A stretch of 64,000 bases of DNA from Mariniflexile fucanivorans (GCF_004341235.1 NZ_SLUP01000006.1:1-64000), one strand, 5' to 3'. Numbered from the stretch's first letter, positions 51,134 to 60,840 are shown. Program-made: numbers and translations. The notes: a model not told the origin generated them from the sequence alone.

Positions 51134-52261
51134 TTGAAATTAAATAAAACCATACTAGTAATACTCTTGCCTTTTGCCATTTTTTCACAAGAAAAAGTGG
51201 CGTTTAAAGGTCAACTTTCGGGTATTACAAGTTTTAGTCCCGACAATGATTTGGATTGGTTTGCTGGGGCTCGTTATTTACCTGAGCTGTCTTATAAAAT
51301 CCCTTTAGACACCATGCAGTTTGTCGATTTTAATGCTGCCGCTAATATATGGGGCACTACCAATTTTCATCCTTTTAATGCTTTTGATACGCAGGGCGAT
51401 ATCGAACCTTATCGTTTATGGGCCAGATATTCAAGAAATCAATTAGAATTACGTTTGGGGCTTCAAAAAATAGATTTTGGCTCTGCAACTATGCTTAGAC
51501 CAGTTCAATGGTTTAACCAGATTGATCCTCGCGACCCGTTGCAATTAACCAACGGGGTATATGGTGCCTTGGCACGTTATTATTTTTTAAACAACGCCAA
51601 TATTTGGGTTTGGGGTTTAATTGGGAATGAAAAAACCAGAGGTTACGATGTGGTTGAAACCAATAAGAAAATCCCAGAATTTGGAGGTAGAATCCAGTAT
51701 CCTGTGCCAAAAGGTGAGATAGCCTTTTCTTATCACCATCGTACCGCTAACTCAACAAATTTGGTTGGGGTTCCTCAATATGAAGAAGTAGAAGAAAATA
51801 AATTTGGTATTGATGGTAAATGGGATGTCACCGTGGGGCTTTGGTTTGAAGCTGCTCACTCCCAAAAAACTAAAAACATTGGACAATTAACCAATCAAAC
51901 ACTGTTAAGTATGGGTAGTGACTATACTTTTGGAATTGGTAATGGGCTTAATATAGCGGGAGAACACCTTATTTCATCTTTTGATGAGAAAGATTTTGGT
52001 TTTAATAACACGAGTAATATTTCTGCTCTAACAGCTTCATATCCTCTTAATATATTCGACAACCTAAGTACTATTTTATATTATGATTGGGAATCTGAAA
52101 ACATGACGTTTTTTGTAAATTATGAACATCAATTCAAGAAATTAACTGGCTATTTGATGCTGCTTTATAATCCTGAAACACAACAAGCCATCCAAGAAAA
52201 TGATTTGGTAAGTAATTTTTCAGGTCCAGGCATCCGGTTTATGCTGGTATATAATCATTAA
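51134..52261 (+). CDS. Outer-membrane barrel protein of the ABC operon
   Basis: A 375-residue protein with a signal peptide (KTILVILLPFAIFSQ) and a mature part made of many amphipathic strands (for example QLELRLGLQKIDFGSATMLRP, cut, and GGRIQYPVPKGEIAFSYHH), ending in a terminal strand with GPGIRFMLVYNH. This is a porin- or export-type barrel; the block RLGLQKIDFG with PRDPLQLTNGVYGA recalls the DUF1302/alginate-porin type. Start codon is TTG at 51134, supported by the signal peptide beginning there. It is the only outer-membrane component of the operon, and could be the exit or entry channel. Confidence 0.75.
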   Translation: MKLNKTILVILLPFAIFSQEKVAFKGQLSGITSFSPDNDLDWFAGARYLPELSYKIPLDTMQFVDFNAAANIWGTTNFHPFNAFDTQGDIEPYRLWARYSRNQLELRLGLQKIDFGSATMLRPVQWFNQIDPRDPLQLTNGVYGALARYYFLNNANIWVWGLIGNEKTRGYDVVETNKKIPEFGGRIQYPVPKGEIAFSYHHRTANSTNLVGVPQYEEVEENKFGIDGKWDVTVGLWFEAAHSQKTKNIGQLTNQTLLSMGSDYTFGIGNGLNIAGEHLISSFDEKDFGFNNTSNISALTASYPLNIFDNLSTILYYDWESENMTFFVNYEHQFKKLTGYLMLLYNPETQQAIQENDLVSNFSGPGIRFMLVYNH

Positions 52262-52273
52262 AAAAAATCTAAT

Positions 52274-52981
52274 ATGGAAAATCACATTATAAGTTTAAAA
52301 AATATCACCAAACGTTTTAAAGTAGGCGAAGGCGAATTTACGGCATTGAAAGATATCAATCTCGAATTTAAAAAAGGGGAGTTTGCTGGATTAGTTGGTC
52401 CAAGTGGTTCTGGAAAAACAACTTTGTTAAATATTATTGGATCCTTGGATAGCCCTACGGAAGGTCAAGCATTGGTTATGGGAAATGACATATCAAAATT
52501 GTCACATAAGGAATCTGCACAACTTCGTAACCATCATATTGGATTTATTTTTCAAGTGTATAATTTGCTGCCAGTATATACGGTTTATGAAAATGTAGAG
52601 TTTGCTCTGCTACTTCAAAATTATACCAAAACCGAACGTAAAAAAATGGTTATGGAGGCCTTGGAATGGGTAGGTTTAACAGATATGGCCGATAAAAAAC
52701 CAGATAAAATTTCTGGTGGCGAAGGGCAACGTGTGGCTATTGCCAGAGCCATGGTTAAACGACCTGAAATTTTAATTGCTGATGAACCAACAGCAAATTT
52801 AGATGCCGAAAATGCGCACATCATATTAAAAATGATGAAAAAATTAAATAAAGAATTAAATACCACTTTTTTGTTTTCTACACATGATGAAAAGGTTATG
52901 AAATACCTCAATAGAATGGTGTCTTTGCGTGATGGTAGTGTTGAAAAAGACGAAATCATAGCTAAAGAAGCTTACATGTAA
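52274..52981 (+). CDS. ABC transporter ATP-binding protein (LolD/MacB type)
   Basis: A 235-residue ABC ATPase. Walker A is GLVGPSGSGKTTLLNIIG (residues 35-52), the signature is ISGGEGQRVAIARAMV, and Walker B is ILIADEPTANLD; the final TTFLFSTHDEKVM has the H-loop. The pattern is that of LolD/MacB/FtsE-type ATPases, which power FtsX-like permeases. Three such permeases follow, after a SpoIIAA-like gene. The SGGEGQ form of the signature replaces SGGQQQ of LolD. The gene is 12 bp from the barrel gene. Confidence 0.93.
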   Translation: MENHIISLKNITKRFKVGEGEFTALKDINLEFKKGEFAGLVGPSGSGKTTLLNIIGSLDSPTEGQALVMGNDISKLSHKESAQLRNHHIGFIFQVYNLLPVYTVYENVEFALLLQNYTKTERKKMVMEALEWVGLTDMADKKPDKISGGEGQRVAIARAMVKRPEILIADEPTANLDAENAHIILKMMKKLNKELNTTFLFSTHDEKVMKYLNRMVSLRDGSVEKDEIIAKEAYM

Positions 52982-53010
52982 TAAATTAAAAAAAACAAAA
53001 TTTAAATTTT

Positions 53011-53772
53011 ATGATAAATCTGAATAAAATAGAAGGAACGGATATTTATGAATTTTCCATTGATGGAGAAATTGACAAAGAAGGTATTGAAAATATCTAT
53101 AAACTTTTCCAGCTAAAATCAAAGAACAGTGAAAAGATTAAATTATTGGGCAAGATCCATGATATAGATGGCTTCGAATCTTTTAAGGCCTTTGGTGAAA
53201 CCTTTAAAATGAAAGCAGCAGCTATTACAAGCATTGATAAATACGCAGTGCTTTCAAACCGCCATTGGATGGAAACCCTAATGCCCATTGCCAATTTTGT
53301 AACACCAGGCATCCCCATTAAATATTTTGACCTTGATGAGCGCGAAGAAGCAATCACATGGTTAAAAAAGGGTAAAGAGCGTTCTGTTTCTGAAGCCGAT
53401 TATCTTTCTAAAATGAACATACAAAAGATCAAGGACACCAATATTTTTAAGTTTACGGTGGATGGAAAAATTGATGAAGGCGGCATGACAGCACTTTATA
53501 ATATTTTAAAGGACAAAAGCCAACAATGTAAAATAAACCTATTAGGTTATTATAAAGATTTTGATGGTTTTGAAAGCTTTAAAGCGTTTAGCGAAGGCGT
53601 TAAAGTGGATATGGCTTCATTTGGAAACTTGGAAAAGTTCGCCATTGTTACCGATAAAAAATGGGTGAAAATGATGGCTGAATTTGAATCTAAAGTGCTT
53701 CCGGGTATTACATTAAAAGGCTTTTCTGAAAACGAAGAAGCAGAAGCAATCCAATGGTTAAAAGAAAAATAA
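53011..53772 (+). CDS. Double SpoIIAA-like (STAS-related) domain protein
   Basis: A 253-residue cytoplasmic protein made of two copies of one domain. The first (1-125) has KIKLLGKIHDIDGFESFKAFGE and the second (about 133-253) has KINLLGYYKDFDGFESFKAFSE at the same place; both end with a helix EAxxWLK. Single-domain SpoIIAA-like/STAS-SEC14-type proteins are known in many bacteria and are thought to bind lipids or regulate membrane proteins. Its place between the ATPase and the permeases suggests a regulatory or lipid-binding part of the transporter. No catalytic motif is visible. Confidence 0.82.
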   Translation: MINLNKIEGTDIYEFSIDGEIDKEGIENIYKLFQLKSKNSEKIKLLGKIHDIDGFESFKAFGETFKMKAAAITSIDKYAVLSNRHWMETLMPIANFVTPGIPIKYFDLDEREEAITWLKKGKERSVSEADYLSKMNIQKIKDTNIFKFTVDGKIDEGGMTALYNILKDKSQQCKINLLGYYKDFDGFESFKAFSEGVKVDMASFGNLEKFAIVTDKKWVKMMAEFESKVLPGITLKGFSENEEAEAIQWLKEK

Positions 53773-53798
53773 AAAACGATAATTGATATGAATGCCCT

Positions 53799-54953
53799 AT
53801 GAAACTCGCTTTACAATTAGCATATAAAAACTTACTAGGGGCAGGACTTCGTACTTGGCTGAATGTAGCAGTTCTGTCTTTTGCGTTCGTTATTATTATT
53901 TTCTTCAATGGTTTAATGGACGGTTGGAACCAGCAATCCAAACAGGATTCCATTGCTTGGGAATATGGCAACGGACATTTACGTAATAATAATTACGACC
54001 CGTTCGACCCATTTACTTTGCAAGATGGTCATGCCGAAATTCCTTCAGGAGTAAACCACATCACACCAGTTCTTATTCAACAAGGAACCATTTATCCTGA
54101 AGGCAGAATGGTTTCTGTGTTATTAAAGGGAATTAGTCCAGACCAAGGCATCATAAAAATCACAACAGCATCATTTAAAACAAGTTCGGTTAGATTTCCT
54201 GCTATTATAGGAAACAGAATGGCATCATCTGCAAAACTAAAAATAGGGGACGAGGTATTGCTACGCTGGAGAGATAAAAATGGCACTTTTGACGCTTCGA
54301 ATGTCACGATTATAGACATATTCGATACCACAGTTGCAGGCGTAGATAGCGGGCAAATCTGGATGCCCATTGAAACACTTTGGGACATGACAGGTTTGCA
54401 AAATCATGCAACCATTGCCATTGCAGATTCCAATTATACATACAAAGCTGTTGAAGGATGGAATTTTGAAACTCAGAAAGACATGTTGCAAAATTTGGAC
54501 GACATTATAAGTATGAAAAAATATAGCACGGCCATATTGTATTTATTGTTATTGGCCATTGCATTATTGGCTATTTTTGATACCCAAGTGCTTTCCATTT
54601 TTAGACGCCAGAAAGAAATAGGCACCTACATAGCTTTGGGCATGACAAGAACTCAAGTAGTAAGATTATTTACGGTTGAAGGCAGTATGTACAGCATTTT
54701 AGCCATGATTGTTGGTTGCATTTATGGAGTCCCTTTGTTTATCTATTTAAATAAAACAGGCATTGGTATGCCACAAGCTTCACAAGATATGGGCTTCTCT
54801 TTAGCAGATAAAATTTACCCCATATTTGGAATTCAATTAATCATTGGAACCATTTTATTGGTAACCATTTCAGCAACCATAGTGAGTTTTTTACCAGCAA
54901 AAAAAATATCTAAAATGAATCCGGTTTTAGCCTTAAAAGGAAAACTACAATAA
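53799..54953 (+). CDS. FtsX-type ABC permease, copy 1
   Basis: A 384-residue permease. One membrane segment follows the start (WLNVAVLSFAFVIIIFFN, residues 22-40), then a periplasmic MacB-like domain (about 45-245), and three more segments (STAILYLLLLAIALLAIFD; MYSILAMIVGCIYGVPLFIY; IGTILLVTISATIVSFLP). FRRQKEIGTYIALGMTRTQVV is the coupling helix of FtsX/LolCE proteins. The C-terminus is KMNPVLALKGKLQ. The next gene is a clear duplicate of the same length, so the two may form a heterodimer like LolC with LolE. Confidence 0.9.
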   Translation: MKLALQLAYKNLLGAGLRTWLNVAVLSFAFVIIIFFNGLMDGWNQQSKQDSIAWEYGNGHLRNNNYDPFDPFTLQDGHAEIPSGVNHITPVLIQQGTIYPEGRMVSVLLKGISPDQGIIKITTASFKTSSVRFPAIIGNRMASSAKLKIGDEVLLRWRDKNGTFDASNVTIIDIFDTTVAGVDSGQIWMPIETLWDMTGLQNHATIAIADSNYTYKAVEGWNFETQKDMLQNLDDIISMKKYSTAILYLLLLAIALLAIFDTQVLSIFRRQKEIGTYIALGMTRTQVVRLFTVEGSMYSILAMIVGCIYGVPLFIYLNKTGIGMPQASQDMGFSLADKIYPIFGIQLIIGTILLVTISATIVSFLPAKKISKMNPVLALKGKLQ

Positions 54954-54962
54954 ATAATATAG

Positions 54963-56117
54963 ATGAAATTAGCCATTCAATTAGCATATAAAAATTTAAT
55001 AGGAGCAGGTTTACGTACTTGGCTAAACGTAATCGTTCTATCTTTTGCATTTATAATTATCATCTTTTTTAATGCCTTATTACAAGGTTGGAGCAATCAA
55101 GCCAAGGAAGATGGCATTGCTTGGGATTTTGGCTATGGTCATATTTTAAACAGAAATTACGACCCTTATGATGCGTTTACCATTCAAGATGGACACGACA
55201 TCATTCCAAAAAACCTTGAAAATACTACGCCTATTCTAATTCAACAAGGCTCCATTTATCCTGATGGCAGATTGGTTTCCGTACTTTTAAAAGGAATTGA
55301 TACCAACCAAGACATTCTTAAAATCCCTTCAGCTAAATTTAAAAACACTACAGCCGCTATTCCTGCAATTATTGGCAAACGCATGGCTGAATCAGCTAAT
55401 TTAAAGGTTGGTGACGAAGTTATTTTGCGTTGGCGTGATAAGAATGGTGTTTTTGATGCTTCATATATTTCCATTATTGATGTTTTTGATACAACAGTAC
55501 CATCAATTGATGCTGGTCAAATATGGCTTCCGCTTGAAAAACTTCAAAAAATGACTAATTTACAAACCCAAGCCACTCTATTTGTGGTCAATAAAAACTA
55601 CCAACAAAACACTTTAGATAATTGGAAATTTGTCAAACAAAAAACATTATTAAAAGATATTGAAGACGTTATTGCAACAGAATCCATTGGTTCGGCAGTC
55701 ATGTATTTAGTCTTTCTATTAATTGCATTGTTGGCCATTTTTGACACACAAGTATTATCTATTTTCAGAAGACAAAAAGAGATTGGAACCTATGTAGCAC
55801 TTGGTATGACCCGTCCAAAAGTAGTTAGTCTATTTACTATTGAAGGCACCATGCATAGCATTTTCGCCATTATTGTAGGTTGCATGTATGGTGTGCCGAT
55901 TTTTATATATCTCAATCAATCTGGAATAACCATGCCTGATTTTGCTGGAAGCATGGGCATTGGTCTCGACAAAGCCATATTTCCAGTGTACAACCCAAGT
56001 ATTATACTATTAACCATATTGTTTATCATTTTAGCTTCAGCCATTGTGAGTTATTTACCAGCACGAAAAATTGCTAGAATGAATCCAGTATTAGCTTTAA
56101 AAGGAAAATTACAATGA
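54963..56117 (+). CDS. FtsX-type ABC permease, copy 2 (tandem duplicate)
   Basis: Also 384 residues and colinear with the preceding permease from start (KLAIQLAYKNLIGAGLRTWL) to end (RMNPVLALKGKLQ). Long stretches are identical, for example LLAIFDTQVLSIFRRQKEIG, while the periplasmic domain differs more. It has the same four membrane segments. It begins 9 bp after copy 1 and its TGA overlaps the ATG of the third permease. This looks like an old tandem duplication that was kept, so the copies have probably specialised. Confidence 0.9.
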   Translation: MKLAIQLAYKNLIGAGLRTWLNVIVLSFAFIIIIFFNALLQGWSNQAKEDGIAWDFGYGHILNRNYDPYDAFTIQDGHDIIPKNLENTTPILIQQGSIYPDGRLVSVLLKGIDTNQDILKIPSAKFKNTTAAIPAIIGKRMAESANLKVGDEVILRWRDKNGVFDASYISIIDVFDTTVPSIDAGQIWLPLEKLQKMTNLQTQATLFVVNKNYQQNTLDNWKFVKQKTLLKDIEDVIATESIGSAVMYLVFLLIALLAIFDTQVLSIFRRQKEIGTYVALGMTRPKVVSLFTIEGTMHSIFAIIVGCMYGVPIFIYLNQSGITMPDFAGSMGIGLDKAIFPVYNPSIILLTILFIILASAIVSYLPARKIARMNPVLALKGKLQ

Positions 56118-57388
56118 TAAAATTTTTATTAAAAGGTATTTTAAGAGATAGAAGCCGAAGTTTGCTTCCTATCATAATCACAGCCTTAGGTGTTGGTTTA
56201 ACCGTTTTATTAAGTGGTTATTTAAAGGGTGCTTTTGGCGATATTGTTGACCAAAATGCACGGTTTGATACGGGTCATGTAAAAGTGATGACACAAGCTT
56301 ATGCTGAAAACAAAGATCAAATTCCAAACGATTTGGCGTTATTGGATGCTTCGGAATGGCTGGATACGCTTCATACCGAAATCCCAGAAATGCAATGGAT
56401 AGAACGCATTAAGTTCGGTGGATTGATAGACGTGCCAGATAAAAACGGAAATACCCGGGCGCAAGGACCAACCACAGGAATGGCTCTCGATTTATTTTCA
56501 GGAAAAAGTGGCGAAAATAAACGCATGAATATTGAAGCCTCTTTAGTTACGGGTACTATTCCTAAACATTCTGGAGAAGCCATTATTGGACATGATTTTG
56601 CCGAAAAATTAAATTTAAAATTAGGAGACGAGATCACCTTTTTTGGATCGACCATGAACGGGAGTATGACTTTTAAGACGTTTAATATTAGTGGTACCAT
56701 AAGATTTGGAACATCTGCCATGGATAAAGGGGCTTTAATTGTAGATATAACCGATGCACAATTGATGTTAGATATGAATGATGCGACAGGTGAAATTTTA
56801 GGTTATTTAAAATCAGGAGTGTACGATCAAACTGAAGTAAATACTATAGCAACAATATTTAATAGCAAACACAAACTATCTACCGATGAATTTTCTCCAG
56901 AAATGCTCACTTTAAGAGAGCAAAATAATCTAGCTAGTTTATTGGATTATGCAGATGTGATGTCGGCTTTATTCATCTTTGTTTTTGTGTTAGCCATGTC
57001 TATCGTGCTATGGAATACTGGTTTGTTAGGAGGTTTAAGACGTTATCAAGAATTTGGAATCCGTTTAGCACTTGGTGAAGCCAAAGTACAAATATATTGG
57101 TCTATGGTTTTAGAAGCAGTTCTAATTGGAGTGATAGGTTCAATTTTAGGCACTATTATCGGACCAGGAATCACATATTATATGCAAGTAGTCGGTATTG
57201 ACATTAGTAGTTATTTGGAAAATTCGTCTATGATTATGCCATCGGTTTTACGAGCCAAAGTAATGCCTAATTTATTTTACATTGGGTTTATCCCTGGTGT
57301 TTTGGCTATGGTTTTTGGAACCATGCTTGCAGGTATTGGTATATATAAACGTGAAACCGCTAATTTATTTAAAGAGCTAGAAGTGTAA
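56114..57388 (+). CDS. FtsX-type ABC permease, third and divergent
   Basis: A 424-residue permease with the same plan (N-terminal segment LLPIIITALGVGLTVLLSGY; three C-terminal segments from about 285, such as VMSALFIFVFVLAMSIVLW and VLIGVIGSILGTIIGPG) but a sequence that is only distantly related to copies 1 and 2. The coupling region is LRRYQEFGIRLALGEAKVQI. Its ATG overlaps the preceding stop (ATGA), which implies coupled synthesis. Three permeases with one ATPase gene suggest that the ATPase serves two permease pairs or that one permease is an extra, regulatory partner. Confidence 0.88.
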   Translation: MIKFLLKGILRDRSRSLLPIIITALGVGLTVLLSGYLKGAFGDIVDQNARFDTGHVKVMTQAYAENKDQIPNDLALLDASEWLDTLHTEIPEMQWIERIKFGGLIDVPDKNGNTRAQGPTTGMALDLFSGKSGENKRMNIEASLVTGTIPKHSGEAIIGHDFAEKLNLKLGDEITFFGSTMNGSMTFKTFNISGTIRFGTSAMDKGALIVDITDAQLMLDMNDATGEILGYLKSGVYDQTEVNTIATIFNSKHKLSTDEFSPEMLTLREQNNLASLLDYADVMSALFIFVFVLAMSIVLWNTGLLGGLRRYQEFGIRLALGEAKVQIYWSMVLEAVLIGVIGSILGTIIGPGITYYMQVVGIDISSYLENSSMIMPSVLRAKVMPNLFYIGFIPGVLAMVFGTMLAGIGIYKRETANLFKELEV

Positions 57389-57443
57389 TCTTCACAAAAG
57401 CGGAGATTTCATGAATAAGACTAAAATTTTAAATCCAATAAAA

Positions 57444-58193
57444 ATGAAAAAAATAAAATACATACTTGCAATTATCACCATAGCAACTTTTGGTTTTGTA
57501 ATGCAAGCACAAATAATTTCTGCTGAAAAAATCATCAACAAAGTAGATGACAATATTAATTCAGACACCCAAATTGTGGTTTCAGATATGGTCATTCATG
57601 GTAAACGAAATGATAGAACCATTACCTCAAAAGGCTATAGTGAAGGTCATAAAAAATCATTTACCGAATATTTAGCACCTGCAAGGGAAGAAGGCACCAA
57701 AATGCTAAAATTGGAAGATAGACTATGGATTTACTCACCATCAACAGATAGAACCATTCAATTGTCAGGACACATGTTACGACAATCAGTTATGGGTTCA
57801 GATTTATCATATGAAGATATGATGGAAGACCGCAAACTTACAGAAATGTACAGATCTAAAATTCTTTCCGAAGAAACTCTTAACGTAAGAAATACCTGGA
57901 AATTGGAACTCGTCGCTAAAGTAGATGATGCCACTTATTACAAGCGAATGATATGGGTAGACCAAGAACGTTTTGTGCCTTTAAAAGAAGAATTATTCGC
58001 AAAAAGCGGACAACTTTTAAAAAAAACAACTATGAGCAATATCGAAAAAATTGATGGTAGATGGTATCCTAAAAAAATGAATTATAAAGACATGCTTAAA
58101 ACGGGTGAAGGGACAGATTTTATTGTAAAAGAGATTCAATTTAACCCTAAAATTCCTGTAGAAATATTTAGTAAAGGGTCTTTAAGGAAATAA
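57444..58193 (+). CDS. LolA-like periplasmic outer-membrane lipoprotein-sorting protein
   Basis: A 249-residue secreted protein. From ATG at 57444 it has a signal peptide (YILAIITIATFGFVMQAQ); the frame opens 11 codons earlier, which would bury it. The mature part (SDMVIHGKRNDRTITSKGYSEGH, shortened; MLKLEDRLWIYSPSTDRTIQLSG; DRKLTEMYRSKILSEET) matches the fold group of LolA-like carriers, half-barrels that move lipids or lipoproteins across the periplasm. With the ABC components in the inner membrane and a barrel in the outer membrane, it completes a trans-envelope route. It starts 55 bp after the third permease. Confidence 0.82.
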   Translation: MKKIKYILAIITIATFGFVMQAQIISAEKIINKVDDNINSDTQIVVSDMVIHGKRNDRTITSKGYSEGHKKSFTEYLAPAREEGTKMLKLEDRLWIYSPSTDRTIQLSGHMLRQSVMGSDLSYEDMMEDRKLTEMYRSKILSEETLNVRNTWKLELVAKVDDATYYKRMIWVDQERFVPLKEELFAKSGQLLKKTTMSNIEKIDGRWYPKKMNYKDMLKTGEGTDFIVKEIQFNPKIPVEIFSKGSLRK

Positions 58194-58402
58194 TGTTTTT
58201 ACTAATATTCTAAATATTAACCAAAATAACTTAAATATAATAAGAAGTGAGTGATTTAGTGAGTAAATTTAAACTATAAACTACCCACCGAAATTAGATG
58301 TATTTTCCATTGTTTTAACATTGAACAGAGTGATTTTCTATAATAGAAGGTGCAAAAGTCAAAATTATATTTTAAAAATCTTTAATTCATACATGTAATA
58401 AC

Positions 58403-60721
58403 ATGAGATCATATTTTTTCTTATTTATTTTATTAATTTTTGGAAACCTTCTACAAATATATTCACAAGAACAAAAACCAAAAATTGCTTTGGTGCTTAG
58501 TGGAGGAGGAGCTAAAGGTTTAGCTCATATACCTTTATTGCAAACATTGGACTCTTTAGGCATAGTTCCCGATTTAGTAGTGGGCAATAGTATGGGGAGT
58601 TTGGTTGGTGGATTATATGCCATGGGTTATTCTGGAGACAGTATTGCTCAAATTGCGAAACATGCCAAATGGGATAAATTAATTGGTGGTGGAATTTCCT
58701 TAAGGCAAGTAAGCGTTGAAGAAAAAACGGAGTATAACCAATATATGATTGGGTTTGATTGGGTTGAAGGCAAGCTAAAAGCCAGCAATTATTTAATAAA
58801 CGACCAGAACATACGCGAATTTATGTCTTCCTTGGCTTATCCAGTTTATAATATTGAGAATTTTGATGATTTGCAAATTCCGTTTCGTGCCGTTGCTACC
58901 GATATTGTAAACGGTAAAGAGGTTGTTTTTGAATCCGGACCTTTAGCATTTGCCATGAGAGCCAGCATGTCTATTCCAGGAGTTTTTTCGGCAGTTCCAT
59001 ACCAAGAAACCCTTCTGATAGATGGTGGTGTGCTCAATAATTTTCCTGTAGATGTTGCCAAAAAATGGGGAGCCGACATTATTATAGGTAGTGATGTGGG
59101 TAGTGGTATGGTATCTAGGGATGAATTGGACAATATAAGTTCTTTGATTTTTCAAGCAGGTATGTTGACCAGTAATTTGAAAAACCCTGAAAATAGGGCG
59201 CTTTGTGACATTCTAATAGATCATACTCCAAATTTATCCTATACTACGGGTGATTTTACAAAATCTCAATTTATATATAATGAAGGCAAAATAGCAACAC
59301 ATCAAAACTTAAATGAATTGATTGCGCTTGAAAAACAAGTGAAAAAATATACCCAGCTTAAGCATGAGTTGCCCATTGTAAACAATGAAGTGGTTTTGGA
59401 TACGATTGTTTATACTGGTATTAGTAAAACCAATTTAGCCTTGGTAAAAGCACGTACCAATATAGAAGCTCATAAACCTTATTTAACCGCTGAAATACTT
59501 GAGGGTTTAAACCGTGCCATGGGAACCACTATTTTTAAACAAATAACCTTTGAGGCTTTAAATATTGACGACAAATTAGGCCTACAGTTAAATGGGTTCG
59601 AAAGATCCAAGCACCAGATTAAAGGCTCTATCCATTATGATGGTTATAATGGCGTAGGGCTTATTTTTAATTATACGGCAAGGAATTTAATTGGGAATGC
59701 TTCCCGATCGTTAGTTACTATTGATATTGCAGAACAGCCTAAATTCAGATTTCAACACCAGAAAAATTTTGGGAGTACGAGAAATTGGTGGTGGCGTACC
59801 GAACTATATGGCCAGCAACTAAAGCAAAAAGTATTTCTTAATGGAGAATATGTTGACGATATGCGGTATCGTTATATTAATTTTGACAATCAGGTAAATC
59901 GCAATTTAGGTTCATTAAAAAGTTATGTAGGCATTGGGTTAAAATATCAGAACACGAATTTAAAACCTACCATAGAACCTCAGCTAAATGACAATGTATT
60001 CGGTTTAGCTAAGTATAATTTTAATGATACTGAATTATATGGACAATTTCAATATAATAGTATGAATGAATCCTTTTTTGCTACCAGAGGATCCTTATTT
60101 CATGCTTTTTTAGGAAGGCCATTACAAATCAATTTAAAAGTAAAATCATCCGATGTGGATGTGCCCACCATTAATGGATCTACCAATAAATTCACCAAAT
60201 TTGGAATTGATTTTGAAAGAAGATTACTTATTACCAAATCTAAAACAGCCATTATTGGTGTGTCTTCCCATTTCATCGTGGAAGACAAACTGCAAGATGA
60301 TGATGTGGCTTTTACAGATTATGGAGTAGGTGCAAAATATTTTTTGGGAGGTAATATTTTAAATCCTAGGATTGATGGTTTCGTTTTTCCAGGAATAATT
60401 GAAAATGAACTTAACGTAAGTCAATTTGTAAAACTTAACCTTGCCTTTCAAATGAATACGGGTAACAAAATATTTGTAACACCCCATATTGATATGGCCT
60501 CGGTTGGATTTAAGGATTTTGATGATTTTACTAAAAATGTTCTTATTCCTAAAGGAAAATGGCAAAACTCAATTGATACCAGTTTTTTAATGTCTGCTGG
60601 CACTACTTTTTCGTATAACTCGTTGTTAGGCCCTATAAACTTTGATGTTTCTTGGGTAAACAATACTAACAAAGTGCGTTTTTTTATAGGTATTGGGTAT
60701 CATTTCAACAGATCCAATTAA
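58403..60721 (+). CDS. Patatin-like phospholipase with outer-membrane barrel (type Vd-like)
   Basis: A 772-residue protein. A signal peptide (FFLFILLIFGNLLQIYSQ) is followed by a patatin domain (about 28-320): oxyanion loop SGGGAKGLAHIPLL, nucleophile Ser in VGNSMGSLVGGLYAMGY (GxSxG) and the catalytic Asp in LLIDGGVLNNFPVDVA. A POTRA-like part (about 330-410) and a C-terminal barrel of about sixteen strands follow, with the last strand VRFFIGIGYHFNRSN. The plan is that of PlpD/FplA, type Vd autotransporters with phospholipase activity at the surface. It is 209 bp from the ABC operon and may or may not belong to it. Confidence 0.9.
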   Translation: MRSYFFLFILLIFGNLLQIYSQEQKPKIALVLSGGGAKGLAHIPLLQTLDSLGIVPDLVVGNSMGSLVGGLYAMGYSGDSIAQIAKHAKWDKLIGGGISLRQVSVEEKTEYNQYMIGFDWVEGKLKASNYLINDQNIREFMSSLAYPVYNIENFDDLQIPFRAVATDIVNGKEVVFESGPLAFAMRASMSIPGVFSAVPYQETLLIDGGVLNNFPVDVAKKWGADIIIGSDVGSGMVSRDELDNISSLIFQAGMLTSNLKNPENRALCDILIDHTPNLSYTTGDFTKSQFIYNEGKIATHQNLNELIALEKQVKKYTQLKHELPIVNNEVVLDTIVYTGISKTNLALVKARTNIEAHKPYLTAEILEGLNRAMGTTIFKQITFEALNIDDKLGLQLNGFERSKHQIKGSIHYDGYNGVGLIFNYTARNLIGNASRSLVTIDIAEQPKFRFQHQKNFGSTRNWWWRTELYGQQLKQKVFLNGEYVDDMRYRYINFDNQVNRNLGSLKSYVGIGLKYQNTNLKPTIEPQLNDNVFGLAKYNFNDTELYGQFQYNSMNESFFATRGSLFHAFLGRPLQINLKVKSSDVDVPTINGSTNKFTKFGIDFERRLLITKSKTAIIGVSSHFIVEDKLQDDDVAFTDYGVGAKYFLGGNILNPRIDGFVFPGIIENELNVSQFVKLNLAFQMNTGNKIFVTPHIDMASVGFKDFDDFTKNVLIPKGKWQNSIDTSFLMSAGTTFSYNSLLGPINFDVSWVNNTNKVRFFIGIGYHFNRSN

Positions 60722-60840
60722 AGATATACCCAATAAAGTGCCATGCAATTTTCTGGGGTATTATTTTGTTTAACAATCGGATTATTCTAAGCTAAAAAAT
60801 AATTTTTTTTATCTCCGTTCCACTTGTGAGGTGACTTATT

